The translations under genes and the position numbers were made by a program. A DNA stretch of 64,000 nt from Lysobacter sp. KIS68-7 (GTDB lineage: Bacteria; Pseudomonadota; Gammaproteobacteria; Xanthomonadales; Xanthomonadaceae), in assembly GCF_021284745.1 (NCBI RefSeq), contig NZ_CP089925.1:1178001-1242000 (forward strand), written 5' to 3'. Positions within the stretch are counted from its first letter, which is position 1; every line of letters begins with the position of its first letter. Below are positions 19,910 to 27,759 of this stretch, one piece after another. The notes under the pieces are model-generated. The model made no database searches. It saw only the letters and a list, made by a program, of their open reading frames with translations, and was not told where the DNA came from.

Positions 19910-20568
19910 GCGAAGCGCCCGTCGCGCAACACCGACCCGCCGCGTTCGATGGCGATCGGATGCGAGAACATCGGGCCGGCGTGCACGAGCGTGTGGAACT
20001 CGCCGTTCTCACCGCAGGGGTCGCAACTTGCGGGCAAATCCGCGAGCAACGCGGCATCGAACGCACGGCCGCTGAAGCTCGCGTCGAGTTGCTCCGTGTC
20101 GACGCAGCACAACGACGCCTGCAGCCCGCTGTCGATCATCTCGCGGGCTAGCACGGTGGTGTCGCTGCCGAACAAGGGGAACACCGGCGTCCATCCCAGG
20201 CGCGCGCACAGGGCTTCGCGCCAGGCGCGCACATCGGCGAGGAACAGGTCGCCGAATGCGATGTTCGTGAGGCCGGGCCAGCGTTCGCGCGCCTGGGCCA
20301 GCGCCTGTTCGAACGCGGCCTCGTACGTCGCGTTGTCGCACTGCGGCGGAATCACGGCCTCGATCACCGGCAGTCCGGTCGCTTGCGCCTGCGCCGCCAG
20401 CAGGTCGCGGCGAATGCCGTGCATCGCGATGCGCTCGTAACCGGACGTCACCGTCGTCACCAGTCCCACGACATCGAACTCGCCGCGCCGGCGCAGGTCG
20501 TACAGGGCGTAGGCGGCGTCTTTCCCGCCGCTCCAGCTGAGGAGGACGGCGCGTTCGAATCGTTCCAT
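19882..20568 (-). CDS. Dph6-like ATP-binding protein (adenine nucleotide alpha-hydrolase superfamily)
   Basis: 228 residues from MERFERAVLLSWSGGKD. The PP-loop SGGKD at residues 13-17 marks the ATP-pyrophosphatase fold. The rest, with AMHGIRRDLL, FGDLFLADVRAWREAL and CGENGEFHTLVHAGPMF, matches the diphthine-ammonia ligase-like family (Dph6/MJ0570). Bacteria lack diphthamide, so the true substrate is unknown; amide formation using ATP is the inferred chemistry. On the minus strand its 5' leader would contain the long inverted repeat at 20591-20673. Confidence 0.85.
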   Translation of the reverse strand: MERFERAVLLSWSGGKDAAYALYDLRRRGEFDVVGLVTTVTSGYERIAMHGIRRDLLAAQAQATGLPVIEAVIPPQCDNATYEAAFEQALAQARERWPGLTNIAFGDLFLADVRAWREALCARLGWTPVFPLFGSDTTVLAREMIDSGLQASLCCVDTEQLDASFSGRAFDAALLADLPASCDPCGENGEFHTLVHAGPMFSHPIAIERGGSVLRDGRFAYTDFRAVA

Positions 20569-20590
20569 TCCCGCATCATCACATTCGCGG

Positions 20591-20673
20591 CGTGAGGTGC
20601 GCCACGAGTGCGGATCAGTGCCCAAAAACCCGGGTCGGGCCTTTGGAGCATTGGCGGCAAGGCGCACCTCGTG
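20591..20673 (+). promoter_or_regulatory. Nested inverted repeat, possible structured leader
   Basis: CGTGAGGTGCGCC (20591-20603) pairs with GGCGCACCTCGTG (20661-20673): ten Watson-Crick pairs, then two G-U wobbles and a closing C-G in plus-strand RNA; on the minus strand the wobbles become mismatches. Inside it CCAAA/TTTGG (20622-20646) encloses CCCG-GGT-CGGG. The 3' arm overlaps the GGAG (20673-20676) before the small ORF at 20685. It may be a translational control element, or simply a palindromic repeat. Confidence 0.5.
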
Positions 20674-20684
20674 GAGTCGGTTTC

Positions 20685-20795
20685 GTGTCCTACATGCATT
20701 CGCCCAATTTCGGCCGCGCGCTTCGCATCGTGGTCTTCGCGCTCGGCGCGGTGTTTGCGTTGCTGTTCCTCGCAGCGCTGCGCTCGGTGGTCTGA
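20685..20795 (+). CDS. Putative small single-pass membrane protein
   Basis: 36 residues if read from GTG 20685, or 33 from ATG 20694. After a short polar start (SPNFGRALR) a strongly hydrophobic stretch VVFALGAVFALLFLAAL would span the membrane, ending in basic and small residues. GGAG at 20673-20676 sits eight bases before the GTG, which favours that start. The stop is directly followed by the A-run of a minus-strand terminator. No homologue was recognised. It could be non-coding. Confidence 0.45.
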   Translation: MSYMHSPNFGRALRIVVFALGAVFALLFLAALRSVV

Positions 20796-20797
20796 CC

Positions 20798-20838
20798 AAA
20801 AAAAGGGGCGACGGTCCGGGGGAAATGGACCGCCGCCC
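20798..20838 (-). terminator. Strong minus-strand rho-independent terminator with no ORF before it
   Basis: On the minus strand, GGGCGGCGGTCC (20838-20827) pairs with GGACCGTCGCCC (20817-20806), loop ATTTCCCCC, followed by C and seven Ts. One pair is G-U on the minus strand but A-C on the plus strand, so the minus strand is the likely sense. The nearest minus-strand gene upstream starts at 22064, beyond an intervening plus-strand gene. Confidence 0.82.
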
Positions 20839-20870
20839 AGGTCCGCCGCGCGAAGGGGGAACACGCGGCG
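20798..20870 (-). ncRNA. Candidate small RNA with C-rich hairpin loops
   Basis: Two consecutive minus-strand hairpins are visible: CGCCGCG/CGCGGCG (20870-20844) with a 13-base loop containing CCCCC, then the terminator hairpin with loop ATTTCCCCC and a T7 tail. C-rich loops able to pair with G-rich ribosome-binding sites are a known feature of some bacterial sRNAs. The 5' end is not determined and no clear promoter was found. This is inference from structure only. Confidence 0.45.
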
Positions 20871-20884
20871 AGAGCGATACTGCT

Positions 20885-20899
20885 CAGTTGGGACAACTG
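20885..20899. promoter_or_regulatory. Perfect dyad upstream of the LuxR-type gene
   Basis: CAGTTG-GGA-CAACTG, six-base arms with a three-base centre, 153 bases before the regulator's ATG. It could be an operator, perhaps autoregulatory, or part of a hairpin in the candidate small RNA's upstream region. Confidence 0.35.
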
Positions 20900-21052
20900 G
20901 CAGGCTTGCAGCATCCTCCCAACGTCGCGCGTCGGGAATCGCGCGAGAAGGGGATCACGCATCTGTCCGGTTTCGCATGGCCCCGGCGTTACCGGGATAG
21001 CCGGCGTGGAGGGGACGCCGCATGTCCTGGGACTTAGGGAGAGCCCCTCCTG

Positions 21053-21718
21053 ATGGCTGCAATGCCCGTGCTGGTGATTGGCCTGGATGCTGCATGGCGC
21101 GCGCGGATGCAGCGCCTGCTTGCGATGCGGGGTGAACTCGACTGGCTGGGCGCGTTCGCGCCCGCCGAAAAGCGCGTCGAGCGCCCTGGCACGCCTGCGT
21201 TGCTGTTGCTCGACGGTGACGACCCCGGTGTCGAACGCGAGCGCCGCAAGCCCCAATTGCCTGCCCCGCGTCGTCTGTATTTCTATCGCCATCCCAACGT
21301 CGCGGCGCTCCAGCACTGCGTCGAAAGCCAGGGCCATGCCTGCCTGGACAAGCACGATTCGCCCGACACCGTGATGCGCGCGATCCGCGCTGCCGAGTCC
21401 GGCCTGTTCGTGGTGGCGCCGGACCTCCTGCTGGATGCCTTGCATGAGGGCACCGACGTGCCCGCGCCCTCGCCGCTGCCCGAACCGCCCTTGCACGGCG
21501 CGACGGACCACCACGGCAACTGGTCCGCGCTCACCGAACGCCAGCGTGAAATCGTGCGTTGGGCCGCACGCGGGATGAGCAACAAACAGATCGCGCGCCA
21601 GCTCGGCATCAGCCCCGAGACCGTGAAGACCCACCTGCATCATGTGTTCGAACGCGAAGGCGTCCACGGACGCATGGCGCTGCTCGCCGCGCACCTGGGC
21701 GACACCAAGGCGCAGTAG
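21053..21718 (+). CDS. LuxR-family DNA-binding response regulator-like protein
   Basis: 221 residues. Residues about 155-215 are a LuxR/NarL-type helix-turn-helix (LTERQREIVRWAARGMSNKQIARQLGI, then SPETVKTHLHHVF). The N-terminal roughly 120 residues resemble a receiver fold (PVLVIGLDAAWRARMQRLL, ALLLLDGDD) but lack a clear acidic pair and conserved Thr/Lys pattern, so it may be a pseudo-receiver. No sensor kinase is adjacent. The leader of over 200 bases contains a dyad and two GC hairpins. ATG 21062 is an alternative start. Confidence 0.85.
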   Translation: MAAMPVLVIGLDAAWRARMQRLLAMRGELDWLGAFAPAEKRVERPGTPALLLLDGDDPGVERERRKPQLPAPRRLYFYRHPNVAALQHCVESQGHACLDKHDSPDTVMRAIRAAESGLFVVAPDLLLDALHEGTDVPAPSPLPEPPLHGATDHHGNWSALTERQREIVRWAARGMSNKQIARQLGISPETVKTHLHHVFEREGVHGRMALLAAHLGDTKAQ

Positions 21719-21719
21719 C

Positions 21720-22064
21720 TCAGGCCGAGGTCACGTCCCGCAATTCCCAGCCATTGCCCGCGAGCAGGCGCAGGCGATGCTTCACGATGTTGCCGGCCAG
21801 CGACGTGGTCGCGACCAGATCGATGCGGAGGTCGTGCTGCGCGCCGGTCACCGTCGCACTCGGATCGGTGGCCGCGAGGGCTTCGTCGACATCGTCGGGA
21901 TCGTCCTGCGTGCTGCTCCAGCGTTCGAACAACGAACGCGTCCGCAAGGCATCCTGCAGTTGCGTCGCGAATTCCTCCGCGCCATTCGCGCTGAAGGACG
22001 TGCGCGGATCGCCGCCGCGCGCCTGCTTCGGATCGGGCAGGGACAGGTAATACCGGGTTGCCAT
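21720..22064 (-). CDS. Hypothetical protein
   Basis: 114 residues starting MATRYYLSLPDPKQARGGDP, preceded by a strong AAAGGAG Shine-Dalgarno. It has no signal peptide or membrane segment. The second half has an acidic patch (DDPDDVDEAL) and a beta-rich C-terminus (HRLRLLAGNGWELRDV). I do not recognise the family. It ends one base from the LuxR-type gene's stop on the other strand. Confidence 0.75.
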   Translation of the reverse strand: MATRYYLSLPDPKQARGGDPRTSFSANGAEEFATQLQDALRTRSLFERWSSTQDDPDDVDEALAATDPSATVTGAQHDLRIDLVATTSLAGNIVKHRLRLLAGNGWELRDVTSA

Positions 22065-22129
22065 GGGCCAGCTCCTTTGGTCGATGGGCCCCAGCATCGT
22101 CGGCGCCGCGACAGCGCGGCGTCAACGCC

Positions 22130-23074
22130 TCAGCCTTCGAACGCGTGCGGCTCCGACGCGAAGCCCACCACGAGTGCGCCCTTGCCGACGTTGACCATGC
22201 CCGTCAGGCTCATCACGCTCTCGTAGAGCTCCACGTTGTAGCTCTGGCACGTCACGCGCAGGTCCTCGTAACCGGGCAGGGCGCGCATTTCGTCGAGCTC
22301 GCCGCCATAGCTCAGGCACACGGTGGGCGTCATCAGGCCCTTGCGCACGCGCTGGGCGGTATGCGCGAACAGGCGCTGCACCGCATTGTCGAAACCCTTG
22401 ATCTTGCCGACCGGCTCGGTCGCGCCGCGATACCCGCGCAGCACCGGTTTGATGTCCAGCGCCGAGCCCAGCGCCGCACTCACCAGCCCCACGCTGCGAT
22501 CGCCCTTGGTGCGCGCACGGGCGCGCAGGTAATACAGGTCGCGCGGGATCATGAAGCCGTAGGTGTGCAGCGCGAGGTTTTCCAGGCGCGCGCGGATCTT
22601 CGGTGCGCCTTCGCCCGCGGCGATCAGGCGCACCGCTTCGACGGCAGTGATGCCCTGCGCGGCGAACAGCGTCTGCGTGTCGATCACGCGCAAGGCGAAG
22701 GGCGTGTCATGCCCCGCCGACGAACGCGGCCCGCGGTATTCGTTGAGGATCGCGTAGCTGGCCTGCAGCGCGTTGTCATAGATCGGGCTGCGCGTCCGCG
22801 TGATCGTCATGCAGAACACGTAGTCGTAGTCGATCACCAGGCGCTTGAGGAACAGGTCGGTGATCTGCTCCACGCTGAAGGGCATGGTTTCCGCGCCCGC
22901 GCCCTGTTCGGCGATGTGCGTTCGGAGGAAGTCGAGGGCGACCTTTTCGTCGCGCTGGTCCTCGCGGATTTCGTCGCCGATGCGGACCGTGATGGGGAGG
23001 ATCGTGAAGCCGTTGCGTCGCAGGTAATCGTCGGGCAGGTCGCACGCCGAATCCACCACCAAGCCAATCCGCAT
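22130..23074 (-). CDS. DegV family fatty-acid-binding protein
   Basis: 314 residues from MRIGLVVDSACDLP, with GGAGGG six bases before the ATG; an upstream in-frame ATG is less likely. The DegV fold is shown by VVDSACDLP, ITRTRSPIYDNA (the fatty-acid carboxylate-binding Ser/Thr region) and RVIDTQTLFAAQG. Firmicute homologues (FakB) present fatty acids to the kinase FakA. No FakA is seen here, and the proteobacterial role is unknown. Confidence 0.88.
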   Translation of the reverse strand: MRIGLVVDSACDLPDDYLRRNGFTILPITVRIGDEIREDQRDEKVALDFLRTHIAEQGAGAETMPFSVEQITDLFLKRLVIDYDYVFCMTITRTRSPIYDNALQASYAILNEYRGPRSSAGHDTPFALRVIDTQTLFAAQGITAVEAVRLIAAGEGAPKIRARLENLALHTYGFMIPRDLYYLRARARTKGDRSVGLVSAALGSALDIKPVLRGYRGATEPVGKIKGFDNAVQRLFAHTAQRVRKGLMTPTVCLSYGGELDEMRALPGYEDLRVTCQSYNVELYESVMSLTGMVNVGKGALVVGFASEPHAFEG

Positions 23075-23141
23075 GGAACCCTCCGCCAAAGCTGCGTTGT
23101 GCGCGGGTCCCTCCGCGAAGAAGCGTGGAAACTAGCGCAAA

Positions 23142-23771
23142 TCAGGCCTTGCGGGAAATACCGACCGGCAACGTGGAGATCTGCTGCATGTCCGCATCGG
23201 CCAGCAACGCCGGATCGTGCAGTGCAGCAAGCGCGAAGGCATGGGCGTCGTTGCCCCAGAACAGCGCCTGGCCGATCTGCAAGGTCGGAACGCCGAACAC
23301 GCCCGCGGCAATGGCGGCGTCGGTGTTGGCGCGCAGCGCGGCCTTGGTGTCCGGTGCGTCGACGGACGCCCGCGACACACCCAGGCGGTCGAGCAAAGGT
23401 TGCAGGTCTGCCTCCGTGTCGACGGCGCGGCCGTCGCGCCAGATCCAGTCGAAGATCGCATCCACCGCATCGGCCGTGCTCCCCGCAGCGATGCACGCGC
23501 GCAGCGCGCCGAGCGGATTGAACGGATGGGACGGCGGGAAGGTCAGCGGCACGCCTTCCGCGCGCGCCTGCCACAGCACGTGGCGATAGGTGAACTCGCG
23601 CTTGCCCGGGATTTCAGCCGGCCCCTTCTGCCCGCAGGCGGAGAGCACCGCGCCGAAGACGACCGGCACGGGCTCCACGACATGCGAGGCGCGCAGCACC
23701 TTCACCTTCTGCCAGTGCAGGTAGGAGAAGGGCGAGAGGAAATCGAAATACCAGCGCAGCGCGTCGCTCAC
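23142..23771 (-). CDS. 2-hydroxychromene-2-carboxylate isomerase family protein (DsbA/GST-kappa fold)
   Basis: 209 residues from GTG 23771; GTG 23783 is the alternative and would overlap the DUF1761 stop. The start (V)SDALRWYFDFLSPFSYL is typical: the Ser in SPFSYL replaces the DsbA CxxC and binds glutathione. FNPLGALRA, GVFGVPTLQIGQALFWGND and the C-terminal substrate region fit the HCCA isomerase family, which uses glutathione. The actual substrate here is unknown. Confidence 0.87.
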   Translation of the reverse strand: MSDALRWYFDFLSPFSYLHWQKVKVLRASHVVEPVPVVFGAVLSACGQKGPAEIPGKREFTYRHVLWQARAEGVPLTFPPSHPFNPLGALRACIAAGSTADAVDAIFDWIWRDGRAVDTEADLQPLLDRLGVSRASVDAPDTKAALRANTDAAIAAGVFGVPTLQIGQALFWGNDAHAFALAALHDPALLADADMQQISTLPVGISRKA

Positions 23772-23773
23772 GG

Positions 23774-24172
23774 TCAGTGCCACAGCCCCAGGATCAGGCC
23801 GTACAACCCGAACTGCAGCGTGTGGTAGCCCGCATCGATCAGCCACAGCTTGAGGCTGCGCTGGGCGAAGGCGTAGTTGATGGCGAAGCTCATCGCCACG
23901 AACATCGCGCCGACGAACAGGCCCATGTGGATCGAGCGGTGCACGTCCGGCGCCGGTCCGACGAACCATGCGAATCCGTAGGCCGCGATCAACGCCGCGA
24001 GGAAGGCGATGCCGAAGGTCTTCGCCGGATGACCCTTCGGCTTCGCATCCGGGTCCATGCCCGCTTCGCGACACCATGCATGCTTGAACAAGGGGCCGTA
24101 CCAGAGGCCGCCCAATACGAAGGCGGACACGGCAGCGGCGACGATCGCGAACCAGTTCAAATGTTCATGCAT
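23774..24172 (-). CDS. DUF1761 family membrane protein
   Basis: 132 residues. There are four hydrophobic segments, at about 7-27, 52-70, 80-98 and 110-130, with the family motifs LGGLWYGPLF near residue 22 and INYAFAQRSLKLWLIDAGYHT near 98. The role is unknown. It starts after a good GGGGAG and is coupled to the downstream isomerase gene, so the two form an operon. Confidence 0.85.
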   Translation of the reverse strand: MHEHLNWFAIVAAAVSAFVLGGLWYGPLFKHAWCREAGMDPDAKPKGHPAKTFGIAFLAALIAAYGFAWFVGPAPDVHRSIHMGLFVGAMFVAMSFAINYAFAQRSLKLWLIDAGYHTLQFGLYGLILGLWH

Positions 24173-24190
24173 GGCATCGCTCCCCGGCGA

Positions 24191-25477
24191 TTACTCGGAG
24201 CCCGCAGGATACGCGCGCGGCAACCCATTCGGCGCGTGCATGTAGCGGTCGCGCAGTTCGGTCTGGCGCGAACGCATCGGCACCGCCTGCCCGCCCAGCC
24301 ACACTTGTTGCGCGAGCGAGGTGACATCGAGCGGATCGCCGTCCCACAGCACGAGGTCGGCGCGCTGGCCCGGGGCGATCGTGCCGAAATCATTGGCGAC
24401 GCCGAAGGCTTCCGCCGGCACGCGCGTCAGCGAGGCCAGGCCGTCTTCCCACGGCAACCCGTTCGCCACCGCGATGCCCGCCATCTGCCGCACCTTGCGC
24501 GCGTGGTGCGAGCCCGCACCCAGGATCGCCACCGGCACGCCCGCCGTGCGCAAGCGCGCGGCGTTATCGAGCGTGGCGCCGATCTGGTCGAAGTCCTGCG
24601 GCAGGTCGGCCAGCGTGTCGACGAACACGGGCACCTTCGCCGCAGCGAGCTGGTCGGCGACTTCCCACGCTTCGGCGCCACCCGCCACGGCCACGCGCAC
24701 GTTCTGGCGCTTGCTCCAGCGCAGCAACTGCACGATGTCGGAGGCGCGGTTGACGTTGAACACCATCAGCCCGCGGCGATCCAGGAACTGCGCGAAGGAC
24801 TTGCGCCCGGCGGGCGTGAGCAGCGCGAACTTCGAATCCGGCGCGATGCGGCCGCGCGCTTCGTCGACGAGCTGGTCGAGCACCATCCACTGCGCCGCGC
24901 GCGAATTGCCGGTCATCGACGCGGCGCCCGAACCGATCGACACGAACAAGGCGCGCGGCCCCACCGGCTCCATGCTGCCGTCCAGTCGCACCACGCCGCC
25001 CTGGCCGCCGATGATCGAACCGCCTTCGGTGGGACCTGCGGACAGCATCGTCCAACCCAGGCCTTCCACGCGCGCCACGGGAATCAGCACGGACGCGGGA
25101 TTGAAGGCGAGGGTGACGTCGAACTCAGGACGCACCGTCATCTCGTGCGTGCCGGCGCCGAGCGACTGCGCGCTGTCGACCGTCGTCTGTTCACCCGACA
25201 CTTCTTCCAGCCCGATGTCGGTGATGCCGCCGAAGAACGCCGGCGTGAGCTCGCGTCCGTTGGCTTCCACGACCGTGGCATTGCCTGCAGCCAGGCCCGT
25301 GCCGACCGCGCTGATGCGGCCGTTGCGCACGAGTACGTCGGCGTTGTCGAGCGTGCCCTTCGCGGTCGCGGTATGCACCTTCGCGTGACGGATCAGCACG
25401 TCCTGCGCAAACACTGAACCCGACAGCGCGAGCGCACATGCGGCGACGAGCGCCCTGGTCATCGTGGGGCGATTCAT
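24191..25477 (-). CDS. Secreted amidohydrolase-like protein lacking metal ligands
   Basis: 428 residues with a signal peptide (MTRALVAACALALSGSVFAQ). It has the amidohydrolase beta-sandwich start (DVLIRHAKVHTATAKGTLDNADVLVRNGRI) and end (GTIAPGQRADLVLWDGDPLDV), and aligns with the upstream partner. The first metal motif H-x-H is absent: the position reads TPAFFGGITDIGL. The later ligand region is VNRASD where the partner has HCYRADE. It is probably a non-catalytic paralogue. The start overlaps the partner's stop (ATGA). Confidence 0.87.
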   Translation of the reverse strand: MNRPTMTRALVAACALALSGSVFAQDVLIRHAKVHTATAKGTLDNADVLVRNGRISAVGTGLAAGNATVVEANGRELTPAFFGGITDIGLEEVSGEQTTVDSAQSLGAGTHEMTVRPEFDVTLAFNPASVLIPVARVEGLGWTMLSAGPTEGGSIIGGQGGVVRLDGSMEPVGPRALFVSIGSGAASMTGNSRAAQWMVLDQLVDEARGRIAPDSKFALLTPAGRKSFAQFLDRRGLMVFNVNRASDIVQLLRWSKRQNVRVAVAGGAEAWEVADQLAAAKVPVFVDTLADLPQDFDQIGATLDNAARLRTAGVPVAILGAGSHHARKVRQMAGIAVANGLPWEDGLASLTRVPAEAFGVANDFGTIAPGQRADLVLWDGDPLDVTSLAQQVWLGGQAVPMRSRQTELRDRYMHAPNGLPRAYPAGSE

Positions 25478-26880
25478 TGCACACCTCCGCGCACGTTCTG
25501 ACCCAGCATGAAGTCCGACTTCGGTTGCCGCGACGGATCGTTGCGGTCGTACAGGCGTGCACCGTCGATGTAGACCTGCTCGGCCTTCGCGTACACGGTG
25601 AAGGGATTGCCGTTCCACACCACCAAGTCGCCCATCTTTCCGGGCTCGAGCGTGCCGGTCATGTCAAGGATGCCCATGGCCTTCGCCGGGTTCTGCGTGA
25701 GCCAGCGGATCGCGCGTTCCGGCGGGATGTCCATGCCGGCGCGATGCGCGCTCGCGATCGCCTTCGCCGCTTCCTGGTTGAGGCGCTGGATGCCTTCCTC
25801 GGAATCCGAATGCACGATCGCGCAGCCGTTCGGCGCGCGGTCGACGAGCGCGATGTTTTCCTGGATGCCGTCGAAGGCTTCCATCTTGAAGCCCCACCAG
25901 TCGGCCCACAGTGCACCGCACACACCATCGGCGGCGAGGCGGTCGGCGATCTTGTAGGCCTCCACGCCATGGTGGAAGGCGGAGATCTTGAAGCCGAACT
26001 CCTTGGCGAGATCCAGCATCGTGGTCATCTCATCCGCGCGATAGCAGTGGATGTGCACGCGGATGTCGCCGTTGATCGCGCCGGCCAGGGTGTCGTTCTT
26101 CAGGTCGCGCTTGGTGTCGCCGTCGCCCTTGCCGTCGCCTCCGGCCTTCTTGAGCTTCTTCATGTAATCGGCGGCTTCGATGAAGGCCGCGCGGTAGCCG
26201 GCGACATTCGCCATGCGCGTCGCCGGGCCGCCCTTGTTGCCGTACACGCGCTTCGGGTTTTCGCCGCAGGCCATCTTCAGGCCCCACGGTGCGCCCGGGA
26301 ATTTCATCGCCTGGTAGGTCGTGGACGGCACGTTCTTCAAGGTGACGCCGCGGCCGCCGATGAGGTTGGCCGAGCCCGGCAAGACCTGCAGGCTCGTGAT
26401 GCCGCCAGCGAGTGCAGTGAGGAAGCCCGGGTCCTGCGGCCAGATCGAATGCTCGGCCCACACGTTGGGCGTGACCGGTGCAGTCGCTTCGTTGCCGTCG
26501 CTATGCGCACTCATACCGGGGCTCGGATACACGCCCAGGTGCGAATGGATGTCGATGATGCCGGGCGTGACCCACTTGCCGTGCGCATCCACGCGCGTCG
26601 CACCGGCCGGCGCTTCCAGGCCCGTGCCGACCGCGACGATCTTGCCGTCCTGCAGCAGCACGTCGGCATTGTCCAGGCGCGTGCCCGTGCCGGTGAGCAC
26701 CGTGGCGCCCGTGATCAGCACCGGCGGCGAAGGCACGCGCTGGTAGGTGCTCGGATATGGATCGTCGAGCCAGCTCGGCTTGGTCGTCGTGGTGGACGCA
26801 CCCTTGTCGTCCTTGACCTGACCGGTGGCGCAGCCGACCAGCAGGACCGCGGCGACGGCGGCGGCAATCGGTTTGATCAT
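25474..26880 (-). CDS. Amidohydrolase lipoprotein (imidazolonepropionase-like family)
   Basis: 468 residues. Lipoprotein signal with lipobox LVGC (Cys17). Amidohydrolase superfamily: TPGIIDIHSHLGVY carries the metal-binding His112-x-His114, followed by HIHCYRADEM, FHHGVEAYK and IVHSDSEEG as further ligand regions, so the catalytic set looks complete. These enzymes hydrolyse cyclic amides or peptides; an Xaa-Pro-type or imidazolone substrate is possible but not shown. ATG 26880 has AAGGGGAG before it. The downstream gene overlaps by four bases. Confidence 0.9.
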   Translation of the reverse strand: MIKPIAAAVAAVLLVGCATGQVKDDKGASTTTTKPSWLDDPYPSTYQRVPSPPVLITGATVLTGTGTRLDNADVLLQDGKIVAVGTGLEAPAGATRVDAHGKWVTPGIIDIHSHLGVYPSPGMSAHSDGNEATAPVTPNVWAEHSIWPQDPGFLTALAGGITSLQVLPGSANLIGGRGVTLKNVPSTTYQAMKFPGAPWGLKMACGENPKRVYGNKGGPATRMANVAGYRAAFIEAADYMKKLKKAGGDGKGDGDTKRDLKNDTLAGAINGDIRVHIHCYRADEMTTMLDLAKEFGFKISAFHHGVEAYKIADRLAADGVCGALWADWWGFKMEAFDGIQENIALVDRAPNGCAIVHSDSEEGIQRLNQEAAKAIASAHRAGMDIPPERAIRWLTQNPAKAMGILDMTGTLEPGKMGDLVVWNGNPFTVYAKAEQVYIDGARLYDRNDPSRQPKSDFMLGQNVRGGVQ

Positions 26881-26970
26881 GATGGCTCCCCTTGGTAGCC
26901 CCCGAACGCTAGCCTTGGTGGCTTGCAGGCCACAAGCCTGCCGTTCGTCACCCGTGCCAGAATCGCGTGC

Positions 26971-27747
26971 ATGAAGGACAAGCCGCAGATCGTCGAAAAC
27001 TGGTTGCCGCGCTACACGGGCGTCCCGTTGGACGGCTTCGGCGAGCACATCCTGCTCACCAATTTCGGCGGCTACCTGGGCCATTTCGCGCGACTGACGG
27101 GCGCGGAGGTCGTGGGCATGGACCGCCCGATGCCGAGCGCGACGGCCGACGGCATCACCATGATCAACTTCGGCATGGGCAGCCCCAATGCCGCGACGAT
27201 GATGGACCTGCTCTCGGCGATCATGCCGAAGGCGGTATTGTTCCTCGGCAAGTGCGGCGGCCTGAAGCGCAAGAACCAGTTGGGCGACCTGGTGCTGCCG
27301 ATCGCGGCGATCCGCGGCGAAGGCACCTCCGACGATTACCTGCTGCCCGAAGTGCCCGCGTTGCCGGCATTCGCGCTGCAACGCGCGGTGTCCACGATGA
27401 TCCGCGACATGGGCCTGGATTACTGGACCGGCACGGTCTACACGACCAACCGGCGCGTGTGGGAACACGACGAAGCCTTCAAGGAGCGCCTGCGCGCGAT
27501 GCGCTGCATGGCGATCGACATGGAAACGGCGACGCTGTTCGCCGCGGGTTTCGCGAATCGGCTTCCCATCGGCGCATTGTTGCTCGTCAGCGACCAACCG
27601 ATGGTGCCCGAAGGGGTGAAGACCGAAGCGTCCGACGCGCGCGTCAGCGGGGAGTTCGTCGAGCGCCACATCCAGGTGGGCATCGAGGCACTACGATTGA
27701 TCCGGCGCCACGGCAAGTCCGTGCGCCATCTGCGATTCGACGAATAA
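26971..27747 (+). CDS. amn: AMP nucleosidase, short form
   Basis: 258 residues. It matches the catalytic domain of AMP nucleosidase (AMP to adenine and ribose 5-phosphate): NFGGYLGHFA, INFGMGSPNAATMMDLL, LGKCGGLK, GEGTSDDYLP-like and the purine phosphorylase-fold DMETATLFAAGF containing the ribose-binding Met-Glu. The E. coli enzyme has an extra N-terminal regulatory domain missing here, as in other short forms. The upstream 48 bases are open but not conserved. It is divergent from the amidohydrolase operon. Confidence 0.9.
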   Translation: MKDKPQIVENWLPRYTGVPLDGFGEHILLTNFGGYLGHFARLTGAEVVGMDRPMPSATADGITMINFGMGSPNAATMMDLLSAIMPKAVLFLGKCGGLKRKNQLGDLVLPIAAIRGEGTSDDYLLPEVPALPAFALQRAVSTMIRDMGLDYWTGTVYTTNRRVWEHDEAFKERLRAMRCMAIDMETATLFAAGFANRLPIGALLLVSDQPMVPEGVKTEASDARVSGEFVERHIQVGIEALRLIRRHGKSVRHLRFDE

Positions 27748-27759
27748 AGGGGGCGGGGA

